In this document: in pieces, positions 1 through 5,401 of the stretch
Layout: each line of letters begins with the position of its first letter
Numbering within the stretch: the stretch's first letter is position 1
Source of the DNA: an uncultured cyanobacterium
GTDB taxonomy: Bacteria; Cyanobacteriota; Cyanobacteriia; Cyanobacteriales; Geitlerinemataceae
Length of the DNA stretch: 5,734 nt
NCBI GenBank assembly: GCA_937121005.1
Contig: CAKZKB010000447.1
Coordinates: 1-5,734, forward strand
Direction: 5' to 3'
The notes under the pieces: model-generated
What the model was told of the DNA's origin: nothing
Database searches by the model: none
The model's input: the letters and a program-made list of their open reading frames with translations, nothing else
Translations under genes and position numbers: made by a program

Positions 1-50
1 ACATAAGCTGTCAATTCTTTAGTTGTCATTTGGTCGTAATTAGGTTTCAT
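1..50 (-). CDS. DUF6887-like small protein, N-terminus only (cut by window edge)
   Basis: Sixteen complete codons are visible, reading MKPNYDQMTTKELTAY and then a partial codon GT (probably Val). The start is well supported: GGAGG lies at 62-58 on the minus strand, seven bases before the ATG at 50-48. The MKPN(Y/F)..M(T/S)..ELRAYV opening is what I remember of the cyanobacterial DUF6887 family, short proteins of roughly 70-80 residues usually encoded next to a DUF6888 gene, as here. The ATG lies inside the last codons of the upstream DUF6888-like gene (11-base overlap), so the two are probably translationally coupled. Function is unknown. The family name is from memory and rests on only 16 residues plus the neighbour; the gene itself is more certain than the name. 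Confidence 0.7.
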   Translation of the reverse strand, partial: MKPNYDQMTTKELTAY

Positions 51-225
51 TGATAAACCTCCAAAGTCCATCAGCAGACACTACAATTTGCAGGTTGTCT
101 CCTGCTAAGATAAAAACGTATTCATGTTTGGGACTGTACCGAAACAGTTGGATGTCTCGGTAACAATTCGACAGCATTTGACAAACGCGGACGCAGGCTC
201 GGGCTTGTTCGCAGGTGGGCTGAAT
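40..225 (-). CDS. DUF6888-like small cyanobacterial protein of unknown function
   Basis: A short reading frame ending at the TAA at 42-40. It contains PTCEQARACVRVCQMLSNCY, then RDIQLFRYSP, VFILAGDNLQIVV and GLWRFINET. The pattern CQ.LSN.YR.I.LFRY, then ILAGD.(I/L)QI and G.WRFI matches what I recall of DUF6888 (about 60 residues). It looks like a small soluble alpha/beta domain with no signal peptide or membrane segment. The start is unusual. The frame opens with a TTG at 252 that directly follows a TAG and has no SD, whereas a GAGGAG sits six bases before an ATT at 225-223, which gives a 61-residue protein of typical family length. The next ATG (codon 26 of the frame) would cut into the conserved core. 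I give the ATT start as the better-supported one, with 252 as the alternative. It overlaps the DUF6887-like gene by 11 bases and follows the pentapeptide-repeat gene closely. Confidence 0.72.
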   Translation of the reverse strand: MQPTCEQARACVRVCQMLSNCYRDIQLFRYSPKHEYVFILAGDNLQIVVSADGLWRFINET

Positions 226-252
226 CGTTCTCTCCTCAATGATGGTACGCAA
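219..252 (-). promoter_or_regulatory. Start region of the DUF6888-like gene: GAGGAG before an ATT codon
   Basis: Read on the minus strand: TTG (252), CGTACCATCATT, GAGGAG (237-232), AGAACG, ATT (225-223), CAGCCCACC. GAGGAG is a good match to the anti-SD and its spacing to ATT is ideal. No ATG, GTG or TTG lies in register behind it. The TTG at 252 has no purine-rich tract at a usable distance, its upstream bases being AAAATCACCTAG. ATT starts are rare but known, for example in infC. Confidence 0.45.
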
Positions 253-272
253 CTAGGTGATTTTACCATTCT

Positions 273-301
273 AGCATACCTAAATCGAACTACCGTCCCA
301 A
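273..301 (-). promoter_or_regulatory. Weak candidate sigma70-type promoter before the DUF6888-like gene
   Basis: The minus strand has TTGGGA (301-296), a 17-base spacer, then TATGCT (278-273). Each hexamer matches four of six consensus bases. The -35 box lies in the last codons of the pentapeptide-repeat gene. It would allow the DUF6888/6887 pair to be transcribed independently, but a match this weak can arise by chance. Confidence 0.25.
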
Positions 302-1546
302 TTGATTCGGAATCCCTTCACAACCGCCAGGAACCGTTTCTCGAGTTTTCGATCCGCCCCAAGCACAAATGTAATAGCGTTGCGAATCCGAGAGCCGTTT
401 GACATCGCTAAAGTTAGCATTTTCGACCACTGCTCCCGTGCGTTCTCCCGTGCGAAAATCCGGGGGTTCGGTGCGGCTGCGCGGAGTTGCTTTCTCGTGG
501 GGGCCGTAAAAAAATCGCGTCCCTTGTAAGTCGGCTCCGGTTAAATTAGCCTCGTATAAAATTGTCCGGGCTAAATTAGCTTTCACCAAGTCACAGGCGG
601 TTAAATCGGCGCGAACTAAGTTGGCATCGCTCAATTCTGTCCAGCGCAAATCGTTATACGATAAATCGGCTCCAGCCAGCATCACGCCTAAGTCGATGAC
701 TCGCACACCGTAAGGGCGATCTTCTGCATAGCCCCCCGTTCCGTCTAAAATCGGTCGCCCCAAACGACGATCGCGCCGCAAGGGGGTTAGCAGTTTTGAC
801 TGGGATAGAAAGCGGACAATTTTGGCTTTCCCGGAGCCATCAACGCTGCTTAAAATAGCCGCAGTGCGTCCTTCCGCGATCGCCCGTTCTTGCGGCCAGT
901 CTTCGAGCAAACCTTCATCGTTAAGCGCCAAATTCGATACCCCTTCAAAATAAGTATCGATGGTTTGCTGTTGGGTAATGCGGTTTTGTTGAATCGTCAG
1001 ATCTTTGGAAATCACGTATTGCTGCCAAGCCACGTAAACGGCCAGCAGCGCAATTAAAATTTGCCCCAACGCTCCGATAATTTCGCCCAGTGCGCCCACT
1101 GCATCCCAGTTAATTTGAATCGATCGACTGCCCTGAGTGTTAGAACCGCTTAACATTAATAAAGTAATCGCCGAAGCCAAAATTCCCAGGCTGGCAACGA
1201 TCAGCGTTCGCCAGGGTAAGGGTAACAATTCGACCCAGAGTTTGCTCCATCCAGGTAACACCAAGCGTACCGAAAAAATGAGGCAAATAAATGCCCCCGC
1301 TAAACTCATCCATACGCTGTCGATCGCCAAGCCTAAAATCGCCAAGCCAATGGCACTGACAATGATTAAACTCGGCTCGATTTTACGTTGAGGGGGTTCG
1401 GTGCTGGTACGATCGATAGCATTGGCTCCGTAACCATTGGTCGCGTTGTGGCGCTCGATGGTATCCGGGATCCACTCACTGGGAGGAATAGAATTGCCAT
1501 CGCGGACGATCGCGTCGGAATGGGGGGAAGAATTGGGATCGCTCAT
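290..1546 (-). CDS. Membrane-anchored pentapeptide-repeat protein
   Basis: 418 residues. The N-terminal ~57 residues are polar and low in complexity (MSDPNSSPHSDAIV...). Four hydrophobic segments follow at about 58-75, 77-97, 112-132 and 150-173. A Q-rich, probably helical linker comes next (174-195, WQQYVISKDLTIQQNRITQQ). A conserved middle region (about 196-285, with YFEGVSNLALNDEGLLEDWP, ERAIAEGRTAAIL and LLTPLRRDRRLGRPILDG) leads into A(D/N)LXX repeats at about 289-343 (AGADLSYNDL, SDANLVRADL, KANLARTILYEANLTGADLQ). The tail carries another short repeat-like ENANFSDVK. I recall this arrangement as common in cyanobacteria; function is unknown. The repeats should form a small right-handed beta-helix, presumably cytoplasmic. 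The ATG at 1546 has no SD of its own and directly follows the TGA of a nine-codon in-frame leader ORF. Its neighbours on the same strand are 66 bases upstream and 37 bases (to the 252 alternative start) downstream. Confidence 0.9.
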   Translation of the reverse strand: MSDPNSSPHSDAIVRDGNSIPPSEWIPDTIERHNATNGYGANAIDRTSTEPPQRKIEPSLIIVSAIGLAILGLAIDSVWMSLAGAFICLIFSVRLVLPGWSKLWVELLPLPWRTLIVASLGILASAITLLMLSGSNTQGSRSIQINWDAVGALGEIIGALGQILIALLAVYVAWQQYVISKDLTIQQNRITQQQTIDTYFEGVSNLALNDEGLLEDWPQERAIAEGRTAAILSSVDGSGKAKIVRFLSQSKLLTPLRRDRRLGRPILDGTGGYAEDRPYGVRVIDLGVMLAGADLSYNDLRWTELSDANLVRADLTACDLVKANLARTILYEANLTGADLQGTRFFYGPHEKATPRSRTEPPDFRTGERTGAVVENANFSDVKRLSDSQRYYICAWGGSKTRETVPGGCEGIPNQLGR

Positions 1547-1573
1547 TCAGGTTCGTTCGAGAGGGGCCGGCAC
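1547..1573 (-). CDS. Possible leader peptide ORF (MPAPLERT) abutting the pentapeptide-repeat gene
   Basis: GTG at 1573-1571 opens eight codons (Met-Pro-Ala-Pro-Leu-Glu-Arg-Thr) followed by TGA at 1549-1547. The next codon, in the same frame, is the ATG of the pentapeptide-repeat gene. GAGGAG lies seven bases before the GTG (1586-1581), whereas the downstream ATG has no SD. This suggests termination-reinitiation. It could also mean that the gene once started at this GTG and acquired a stop. Short ORFs arise by chance, so confidence is low. Confidence 0.3.
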   Translation of the reverse strand: MPAPLERT

Positions 1574-1590
1574 AGTACGACTCCTCTCGA
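1557..1590 (-). promoter_or_regulatory. Hairpin in the leader of the pentapeptide-repeat gene
   Basis: The arms TCGAGAGG (1557-1564) and CCTCTCGA (1583-1590) are perfect 8-base complements separated by 18 bases. On the minus-strand transcript the 5' arm covers the GAGG of the leader ORF's SD, and the 3' arm lies inside the leader codons. Folding would therefore hide the SD, while a translating ribosome would melt the stem. Confidence 0.4.
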
Positions 1591-1612
1591 TTTTACCGAA
1601 AACGGGCGCTCC

Positions 1613-1909
1613 TTATTGAGTGCGTCGCCACGCCCCATCTCGGTAGAATGCAAAGGTATCGAACATGGCTCCCACGAAGCTGAAAGCCAAGGCGATCGCC
1701 ATCAGACCCGCCAGAGGATGTCCGCTACCGAACGTGGACAGGACGGCTCGCACGGCTTCCATACTCGAACGAGCGATCGCCCCCAGTTCGGGAACGATCG
1801 CGATCGCCCGCAAACTGACCCATCCTAAGCCCACCGAGGCCCAGGGGAGGACAAAACTCAGCAGGCTAGCTAAAAACAGCGATCGCACCAAAGCAGGTAA
1901 AGCGTTCAT
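1613..1909 (-). CDS. Conserved small membrane protein, unknown function
   Basis: 98 residues, ATG at 1909, TAA at 1615-1613. There are two hydrophobic segments (about 8-31 and 66-88). They are joined by a loop with a helical stretch (about 41-58, ELGAIARSSMEAVRAVLSTF) and a turn FGSGHP (60-65). The tail is short and basic (YRDGAWRRTQ). The pattern FGSG.P..GL followed by FVGAMFDTFAFYR resembles hypothetical cyanobacterial proteins I remember, but I know no function or family name. The start has no convincing SD (the preceding bases are CTCGACGAATT). The gene contains four HIP1 octamers (1692, 1773, 1800, 1879), which is dense for its length. It is divergent from mlaE and lies 66 bases upstream of the pentapeptide-repeat gene on the same strand, so it may head that operon. 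Confidence 0.75.
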   Translation of the reverse strand: MNALPALVRSLFLASLLSFVLPWASVGLGWVSLRAIAIVPELGAIARSSMEAVRAVLSTFGSGHPLAGLMAIALAFSFVGAMFDTFAFYRDGAWRRTQ

Positions 1910-2165
1910 AATTCGTCGAGAGCGGCGAGAGTGTCGCCGTCCGTAGTAGATACCAACGATAATGGCACTGGTTTCCGAAAAGATCGGCGCGATCGTACCA
2001 ATCGATAGAAGATGTCAGAAATCTTAAACCTTTATTAAATGATTCGTTACAAACTCGGGCAATCCATCGCCCGGCCCCACCGCTCTAGTTGCGATCGCGC
2101 AACCTTTTGTTACAAAGTAGGTTAGCGATCGTCGATCGTGGGTAGTCTTCGCGTGGTTCGTTGAT
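1910..2165. promoter_or_regulatory. Divergent intergenic region between the 98-aa gene and mlaE
   Basis: This 256-base region must hold the promoters of mlaE (plus) and the 98-aa gene (minus). It contains: a hairpin CGGCGA-GAGTG-TCGCCG (1923-1939) just before the 98-aa start; an AT-rich tract (about 2018-2048); CGGGC...GCCCG arms at about 2056-2073; a hairpin GTTGCG-ATCG-CGCAAC (2088-2103) built on a HIP1 site; and GTTACAAA repeated at 2046-2053 and 2109-2116. A weak plus-strand promoter could be TTGCGA (2089-2094), 16 bases, TACAAA (2111-2116). I found no convincing promoter for the minus strand. Confidence 0.45.
2046..2116 (+). repeat. Two direct GTTACAAA repeats 63 bases apart
   Basis: GTTACAAA occurs at 2046-2053 and 2109-2116; counting the following bases (CTCGGG versus GTAGGT), 11 of 14 positions match. 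The start-to-start distance of 63 bases is six turns of B-DNA, which would place both copies on the same helix face upstream of mlaE. The second copy overlaps the candidate -10 box. An operator pair is possible, but two 8-mers are weak evidence. Confidence 0.3.
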
Positions 2166-2951
2166 ATGGCCAAATCTAGCTTCGCCAAATGGATCGATCG
2201 CTCGATCGCCGCTCTGTTCCTCGGCGGACAAACCATCATCCACGCGATCGGTGGCAAACTCCACCGCCGCAACCTGCTGGAGCAAATGACCGCCGTTGGC
2301 CCCGGTTCCCTCCCCATTAACACCCTCACCGCCGGGTTCGTGGGGATGGTGTTTACCATCCAAGTGGCGCGGGAATTCCTCAACTTTGGGGCCGGATCGG
2401 CTGTCGGTGGCGTGTTGGCTGTGGCCCTGTCGCGGGAACTGGCCCCCGTGCTCACCGCCGTCGTCGTCGCTGGCCGAGTGGGTTCGGCGTTTGCGGCCGA
2501 GTTGGGCACCATGCAAGTCACCGAACAAATCGACGCGCTCTATATTTTACGCACCGACCCCATCGATTATTTAGTCATTCCTCGGTTTTTAGCCTGCTGC
2601 GTGATGGTTCCGATCTTGACATTATTCTCGCTGTTTATTGGCTTGGCCGGCGGGTTGTTAATCTCCACAACCATGTATGGCATTGCTCAAAATGTCTTTC
2701 TCGACTCCGTTCGCAATTTTATCGGCATTTGGGATCTGATTGCGGCTTCGATTAAAGCGGGGGTATTTGGAGGGTTAATTGCCGTGATTGGTTGCAGTTG
2801 GGGACTCACCACCACTGGCGGCGCGAAAGGCGTAGGAGAATCGACAACAACCGCAGTGGTAACGGCGCTGCTAGCGATTTTTGTCAGTAACTTTTTCTTA
2901 TCTTGGCTGATGTTCCAAGGCCCAGGTAGCAGTTTGAGTCAAGGACTTTGA
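2166..2951 (+). CDS. mlaE: MlaE/Ycf63-family lipid ABC transporter permease
   Basis: 261 residues, the usual length for the family. MlaE is the inner-membrane permease of MCE-type phospholipid transporters; cyanobacterial and plastid forms (Ycf63, plant TGD1) act in lipid movement between the envelope or outer membrane and inner membranes. Visible hallmarks are an amphipathic N-terminal helix (1-40), a first membrane segment with LTAGFVGMVFTIQVARE (54-70), SRELAPVLTAVVVAGRVGSA (89-108), and the signature AELGTMQVTEQIDAL (111-125). Hydrophobic segments follow at about 143-170, 195-213 and 230-250, and KGVGESTTTAVV lies at 221-232. The ATG at 2166 is the only start: an in-frame TAG lies at 2118-2120 with no other start codon between. 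No clear SD is present. The partners (MlaF ATPase, MlaD) are not in the window. GC content drops sharply about halfway through the gene, although the protein remains complete and family-like throughout. Confidence 0.95.
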   Translation: MAKSSFAKWIDRSIAALFLGGQTIIHAIGGKLHRRNLLEQMTAVGPGSLPINTLTAGFVGMVFTIQVAREFLNFGAGSAVGGVLAVALSRELAPVLTAVVVAGRVGSAFAAELGTMQVTEQIDALYILRTDPIDYLVIPRFLACCVMVPILTLFSLFIGLAGGLLISTTMYGIAQNVFLDSVRNFIGIWDLIAASIKAGVFGGLIAVIGCSWGLTTTGGAKGVGESTTTAVVTALLAIFVSNFFLSWLMFQGPGSSLSQGL

Positions 2952-3013
2952 CAACGCAACAACGATCGACCAACAACAAATTTCCAGAATTAATGCAATC
3001 GATCGGAATGTGT

Positions 3014-3041
3014 GTAGGGGCGATTCGCGAATCGCCCCTAC
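3014..3041. repeat. Perfect 28-base palindrome in a convergent intergenic region
   Basis: The arm GTAGGGGCGATT (3014-3025), the centre CGCG (3026-3029) and the arm AATCGCCCCTAC (3030-3041) form a perfect inverted repeat. As RNA this is a 12-base-pair stem with a four-base loop. It sits between the converging ends of mlaE (2951) and the 284-aa gene (3052). No strong T-run follows on either strand (TATTTTCGC on plus), so it is not a textbook intrinsic terminator, though a stem this strong may still end or protect both mRNAs. I recall similar GTAGGGGCGA...TCGCCCCTAC palindromes as dispersed intergenic repeats in cyanobacteria. Confidence 0.85.
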
Positions 3042-3051
3042 TATTTTCGCT

Positions 3052-3906
3052 CTAAAAAGATTTGGATTCATAAACTCCAACAAACTCACGTAAAACCATA
3101 GCTTGTTTTTGCACTTGTTGAAACTGAGAAGACGAGAAAAGGGTAAAGCTGTGCGGTGGAACGGACAGTAACAATTTGACGCTGTAGGTGCGGACTTCTT
3201 TTTTCTTCCCTTTGGCATTGCTACTGACTCGAATTTTTTCTTCGATATCGATCGAAGTAATATCGCTAAATGAATATTGCCGTTGTTTGAGATCGCCAGA
3301 TTTTAAGAGAGATTGGCGGTAGCTGAAAGTGCGATCGCCCTTGTCAAAAATTAACTGAGTTTCTTGAAAGCACGCAAACAATGCTCTGACAACAGCAATA
3401 ACAACAATTATCGCCAAAAGTACAGACCAAATCAATGTCGAGAACCAAGAGTCGGCATGAATTATTAAAGTAGAGCGATCGGACTGAAGAAAATCGTTAA
3501 TTTGGCGGAGAATTTTCTCGCGATCGCCTAAGACTGAATCGACAACGGTTATCTCGCGATTGCGATCGTCAACTAAAACCACCCAAGTTTTCTCTACCTC
3601 TCCCTGACGATTTTTACGAGAACGGAGGCCAACGGCTACGACATTAGAAATATAAATAGATTTTGGAGATCTCGCATTCAATACAGTTGATTCCTGTTTT
3701 TCGCAGTTAACTTGTGTGGTTTCATCTCGGTAGCAGGCGATCGTCATGCTAGCAGCACTTCTCATCAAACCGTAGAGAGGAATGCCAAACGTACCGCCTA
3801 AAACAACCGCACTAAAAATAGACAGAACGGCTTTTTCATACCAACGTTGTCCTACATTTTCCGTACCGATCGTCAGTTTGGAGTCTGTATGTTCGATAAT
3901 TTTCAT
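3052..3906 (-). CDS. Two-TM protein of unknown function, last gene of the hemY-pucC-like cluster
   Basis: 284 residues, ATG at 3906, TAG at 3054-3052. An N-terminal beta-type stretch (MKIIEHTDSKLTIGTENVG) leads into TM1 (about 26-48). A ~105-residue polar domain follows (49-155) with a Cys pair (C58, C68; ACYRDETTQVNC) and the pattern VVLVDDRNREITVVDS...ILRQINDFLQ. TM2 is at about 156-178. The C-terminal domain (179-284) starts QLIFDKGDRTFSYRQSLL, then has SFSDITSIDIEEKIRVSS, a basic patch AKGKKKE (231-237) and a beta-rich VKLLLSVPPHSFTLFSS. The layout (TM hairpin, then a beta-rich domain with a helical end) resembles bacterial PH-like membrane proteins, but that is inference. If N-in, the Cys-bearing domain would be extracytoplasmic and could form a disulfide. 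It starts 17 bases after the stop of the pucC-like gene, so co-transcription is very likely. No specific function can be given. Confidence 0.85.
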   Translation of the reverse strand: MKIIEHTDSKLTIGTENVGQRWYEKAVLSIFSAVVLGGTFGIPLYGLMRSAASMTIACYRDETTQVNCEKQESTVLNARSPKSIYISNVVAVGLRSRKNRQGEVEKTWVVLVDDRNREITVVDSVLGDREKILRQINDFLQSDRSTLIIHADSWFSTLIWSVLLAIIVVIAVVRALFACFQETQLIFDKGDRTFSYRQSLLKSGDLKQRQYSFSDITSIDIEEKIRVSSNAKGKKKEVRTYSVKLLLSVPPHSFTLFSSSQFQQVQKQAMVLREFVGVYESKSF

Positions 3907-3923
3907 TTCTCGCCGATCGATAG

Positions 3924-5306
3924 TTAATCGAGCTCGCTCTCCATGACAGTCGCGATCGCAGCTTTCGTGCGATCTTGAAACTCTTTGACGTTCACGTAAC
4001 GTAAAATAGATAGCGACAGCACCAACCCGATCGCTTGAGTGACAAACACCAAGCCGTAACTAAAGACTGTTTCGCTAAAGATCGATCGTCCCAGATCTAA
4101 AATTGCGCCGCCGAAAACTGTAGACAAACCTCGCGCGATCGCCTGTGCCAACCCCCAGGCTCCAATAAACGTGCCCGCCGTTTCTGCAACGGTTAGATCG
4201 AGCATTAAGCTAATCACTCCGGCGGTTAAAATGCCAGACAGCAAGCCAAATAAGAGCAAACTTCCCATTAAGAAAGTTGGATCTCCTGTAAACCCAGAAG
4301 CGAAAATCAACAGCAAGCAAACTGCCGAACCGATACAGCCAATTTTTGCCGTTTTTTGCTTGCCCAAACGCGGCACAACTAAAAACCCAGTAGAAGCAAT
4401 CCCGATCAGGGTTCCTAGCCCGAAAAAGGCATTGAGTCGGGTAGTTTCCGAGATTTTCATGCCGAACACTTCGCCACCGTAGGGTTCGAGAATCGCATCC
4501 TGCATGAACAAACTAATCGTCATGCACAGGACAAAGGCAAAAAATAATCCCGTTTGGCGGCTCGATCGCAAAATTTGTATCGCCGTTCCTAATGTCACCC
4601 GATCTTCGCGGTTGGCAACGCTCGATCGCCGTTCGTAGCGAGAGTATTTTTTCTCTACACCCAATGTCGCCACAATTGCCATCAAAACGACGATACTGGG
4701 AATAATGACAAACAGGCGGTTAATGGACGATCGCAACTGTTCGATAGAGGAATCGAGTTCCAACGGTTTAAGTAAAATACTGCTAGTAATTGCGCCGATA
4801 ATAATCCCTACCATCAACATCGACCAGACAATGCTAACCAATTTGGAGCGGTTGTCTTCATCGGTAATATCCACTAACAAAGCGGCAAACGGGGTCGAAC
4901 TGGCACTTAAAGCGAGGCCGTACACTCCGAAAGCGGCAGCTAAAACACCCACCCACGCATAACTTTGAAAACTGGCTCCTGTTGCTTGCCAACTGATGCC
5001 GAGTTGCCACACCACTTGCAAGGCTAAAAACGCTGCAATTGTAAATAGGATCGACCCGATCCAAACATAACCCGTGCGGTGGTAGCCACTAATGGATTTT
5101 GCATCCGACATTTGCCCGAACCAAACTCGCGCCGGAGAAACCAGCAATGGCACAGCGAAGAAAAGCCCAACCAGCGATGCGGGCATTTCCATCTCGGCGA
5201 TCATGACGCGGTTCAGCGTTCCGCCGATCAAAGCACCGCTCAACCCGTAAGCAATCGGGAAAAAGCCCAAACGAATATTATTGAGAATACGACCAACTTT
5301 TTTCAT
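3924..5306 (-). CDS. PucC/BCD-family (chlorophyll-delivery) MFS transporter
   Basis: 460 residues with about 12 hydrophobic segments in two halves separated by a charged central loop (about 218-238, EKKYSRYERRSSVANREDR). Family marks: an N-terminal RLGFFPIAYGLSGALIGGTLNRVM; the MFS A-type loop ARVWFGQMSDAKSISGYHRT (59-78); STPFAALLVDITDEDNRSK (137-155); and the PucC hallmark LEPYGGEVFGM (273-283). In purple bacteria PucC and LhaA help insert bacteriochlorophyll into light-harvesting complexes. Cyanobacterial relatives are thought to serve chlorophyll delivery or photosystem assembly in the thylakoid, but the cargo here is inferred. I chose the ATG at 5306 because AAGGA lies six bases before it (5317-5313); a TTG at 5327 would add seven residues that include this SD sequence. 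It lies 95 bases after the hemY stop and 17 bases before the 284-aa gene. Confidence 0.9.
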   Translation of the reverse strand: MKKVGRILNNIRLGFFPIAYGLSGALIGGTLNRVMIAEMEMPASLVGLFFAVPLLVSPARVWFGQMSDAKSISGYHRTGYVWIGSILFTIAAFLALQVVWQLGISWQATGASFQSYAWVGVLAAAFGVYGLALSASSTPFAALLVDITDEDNRSKLVSIVWSMLMVGIIIGAITSSILLKPLELDSSIEQLRSSINRLFVIIPSIVVLMAIVATLGVEKKYSRYERRSSVANREDRVTLGTAIQILRSSRQTGLFFAFVLCMTISLFMQDAILEPYGGEVFGMKISETTRLNAFFGLGTLIGIASTGFLVVPRLGKQKTAKIGCIGSAVCLLLIFASGFTGDPTFLMGSLLLFGLLSGILTAGVISLMLDLTVAETAGTFIGAWGLAQAIARGLSTVFGGAILDLGRSIFSETVFSYGLVFVTQAIGLVLSLSILRYVNVKEFQDRTKAAIATVMESELD

Positions 5307-5327
5307 AAAATTTCCTTTTTCTATCAA

Positions 5328-5387
5328 CCGTCAAGGCGCAAAAAACGCCAAGTCGTTTTTAGCTCGCCAAGAAAGGCGAGATTTTTT
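5328..5387. repeat. CGCCAAG-type repeat fragment between hemY and the pucC-like gene
   Basis: The short unit CGCCAAG and its relatives recur: GTCAAGGCG (5330-5338), CGCCAAG (5346-5352), CGCCAAG (5365-5371), AAAGGCGAG (5372-5380), separated by A or T runs. Two small inverted repeats result: GGCG/CGCC (5335-5349) and CTCGCC/GGCGAG (5363-5380). Read on the plus strand it encodes NRQGAKNAK, a string I recall from spurious ORFs produced by a dispersed cyanobacterial intergenic repeat. It is probably a degenerate copy of that repeat. Confidence 0.5.
5363..5387 (+). terminator. Terminator-like stem-loop, plus-strand orientation
   Basis: CTCGCC (5363-5368), loop AAGAAA, GGCGAG (5375-5380), then A and six T (5382-5387): a compact hairpin plus T-run on the plus strand. 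No plus-strand gene lies upstream in the window. Both flanking genes run on the minus strand, where the hairpin is followed by CTAAAAACG and would not terminate. It may block antisense transcription into hemY, or be only part of the repeat around it. Confidence 0.35.
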
Positions 5388-5401
5388 GTCACGCTGCTTG
5401 C

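Noticed and set aside
1590..1595. TAAAAT on the minus strand as a -10 box for the pentapeptide-repeat gene
   Set aside because: The hexamer 17 bases upstream (CAATAA) does not resemble a -35 box, and a start from here would fall within the leader hairpin and break it.
2039..2125. A 28-codon plus-strand frame (MIRYKLGQSIARPH...) upstream of mlaE
   Set aside because: It has no SD and no recognisable features, and it runs through a hairpin and the repeat pair. It is more likely regulatory spacer than a gene.
2024..2528. Long open frames on the minus strand opposite the first half of mlaE
   Set aside because: They lie over the GC-rich half of a clear MlaE gene. Their translations are low-complexity (Ala, Thr, Arg, Pro-rich or His, Gly-rich) without family features, as expected of shadow frames in high-GC coding DNA.
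5307..5327. TTG at 5327 as start of the pucC-like transporter
   Set aside because: The added residues (MIEKGNF) are encoded by the SD region itself; the ATG at 5306 has AAGGA at six bases and is the natural start.
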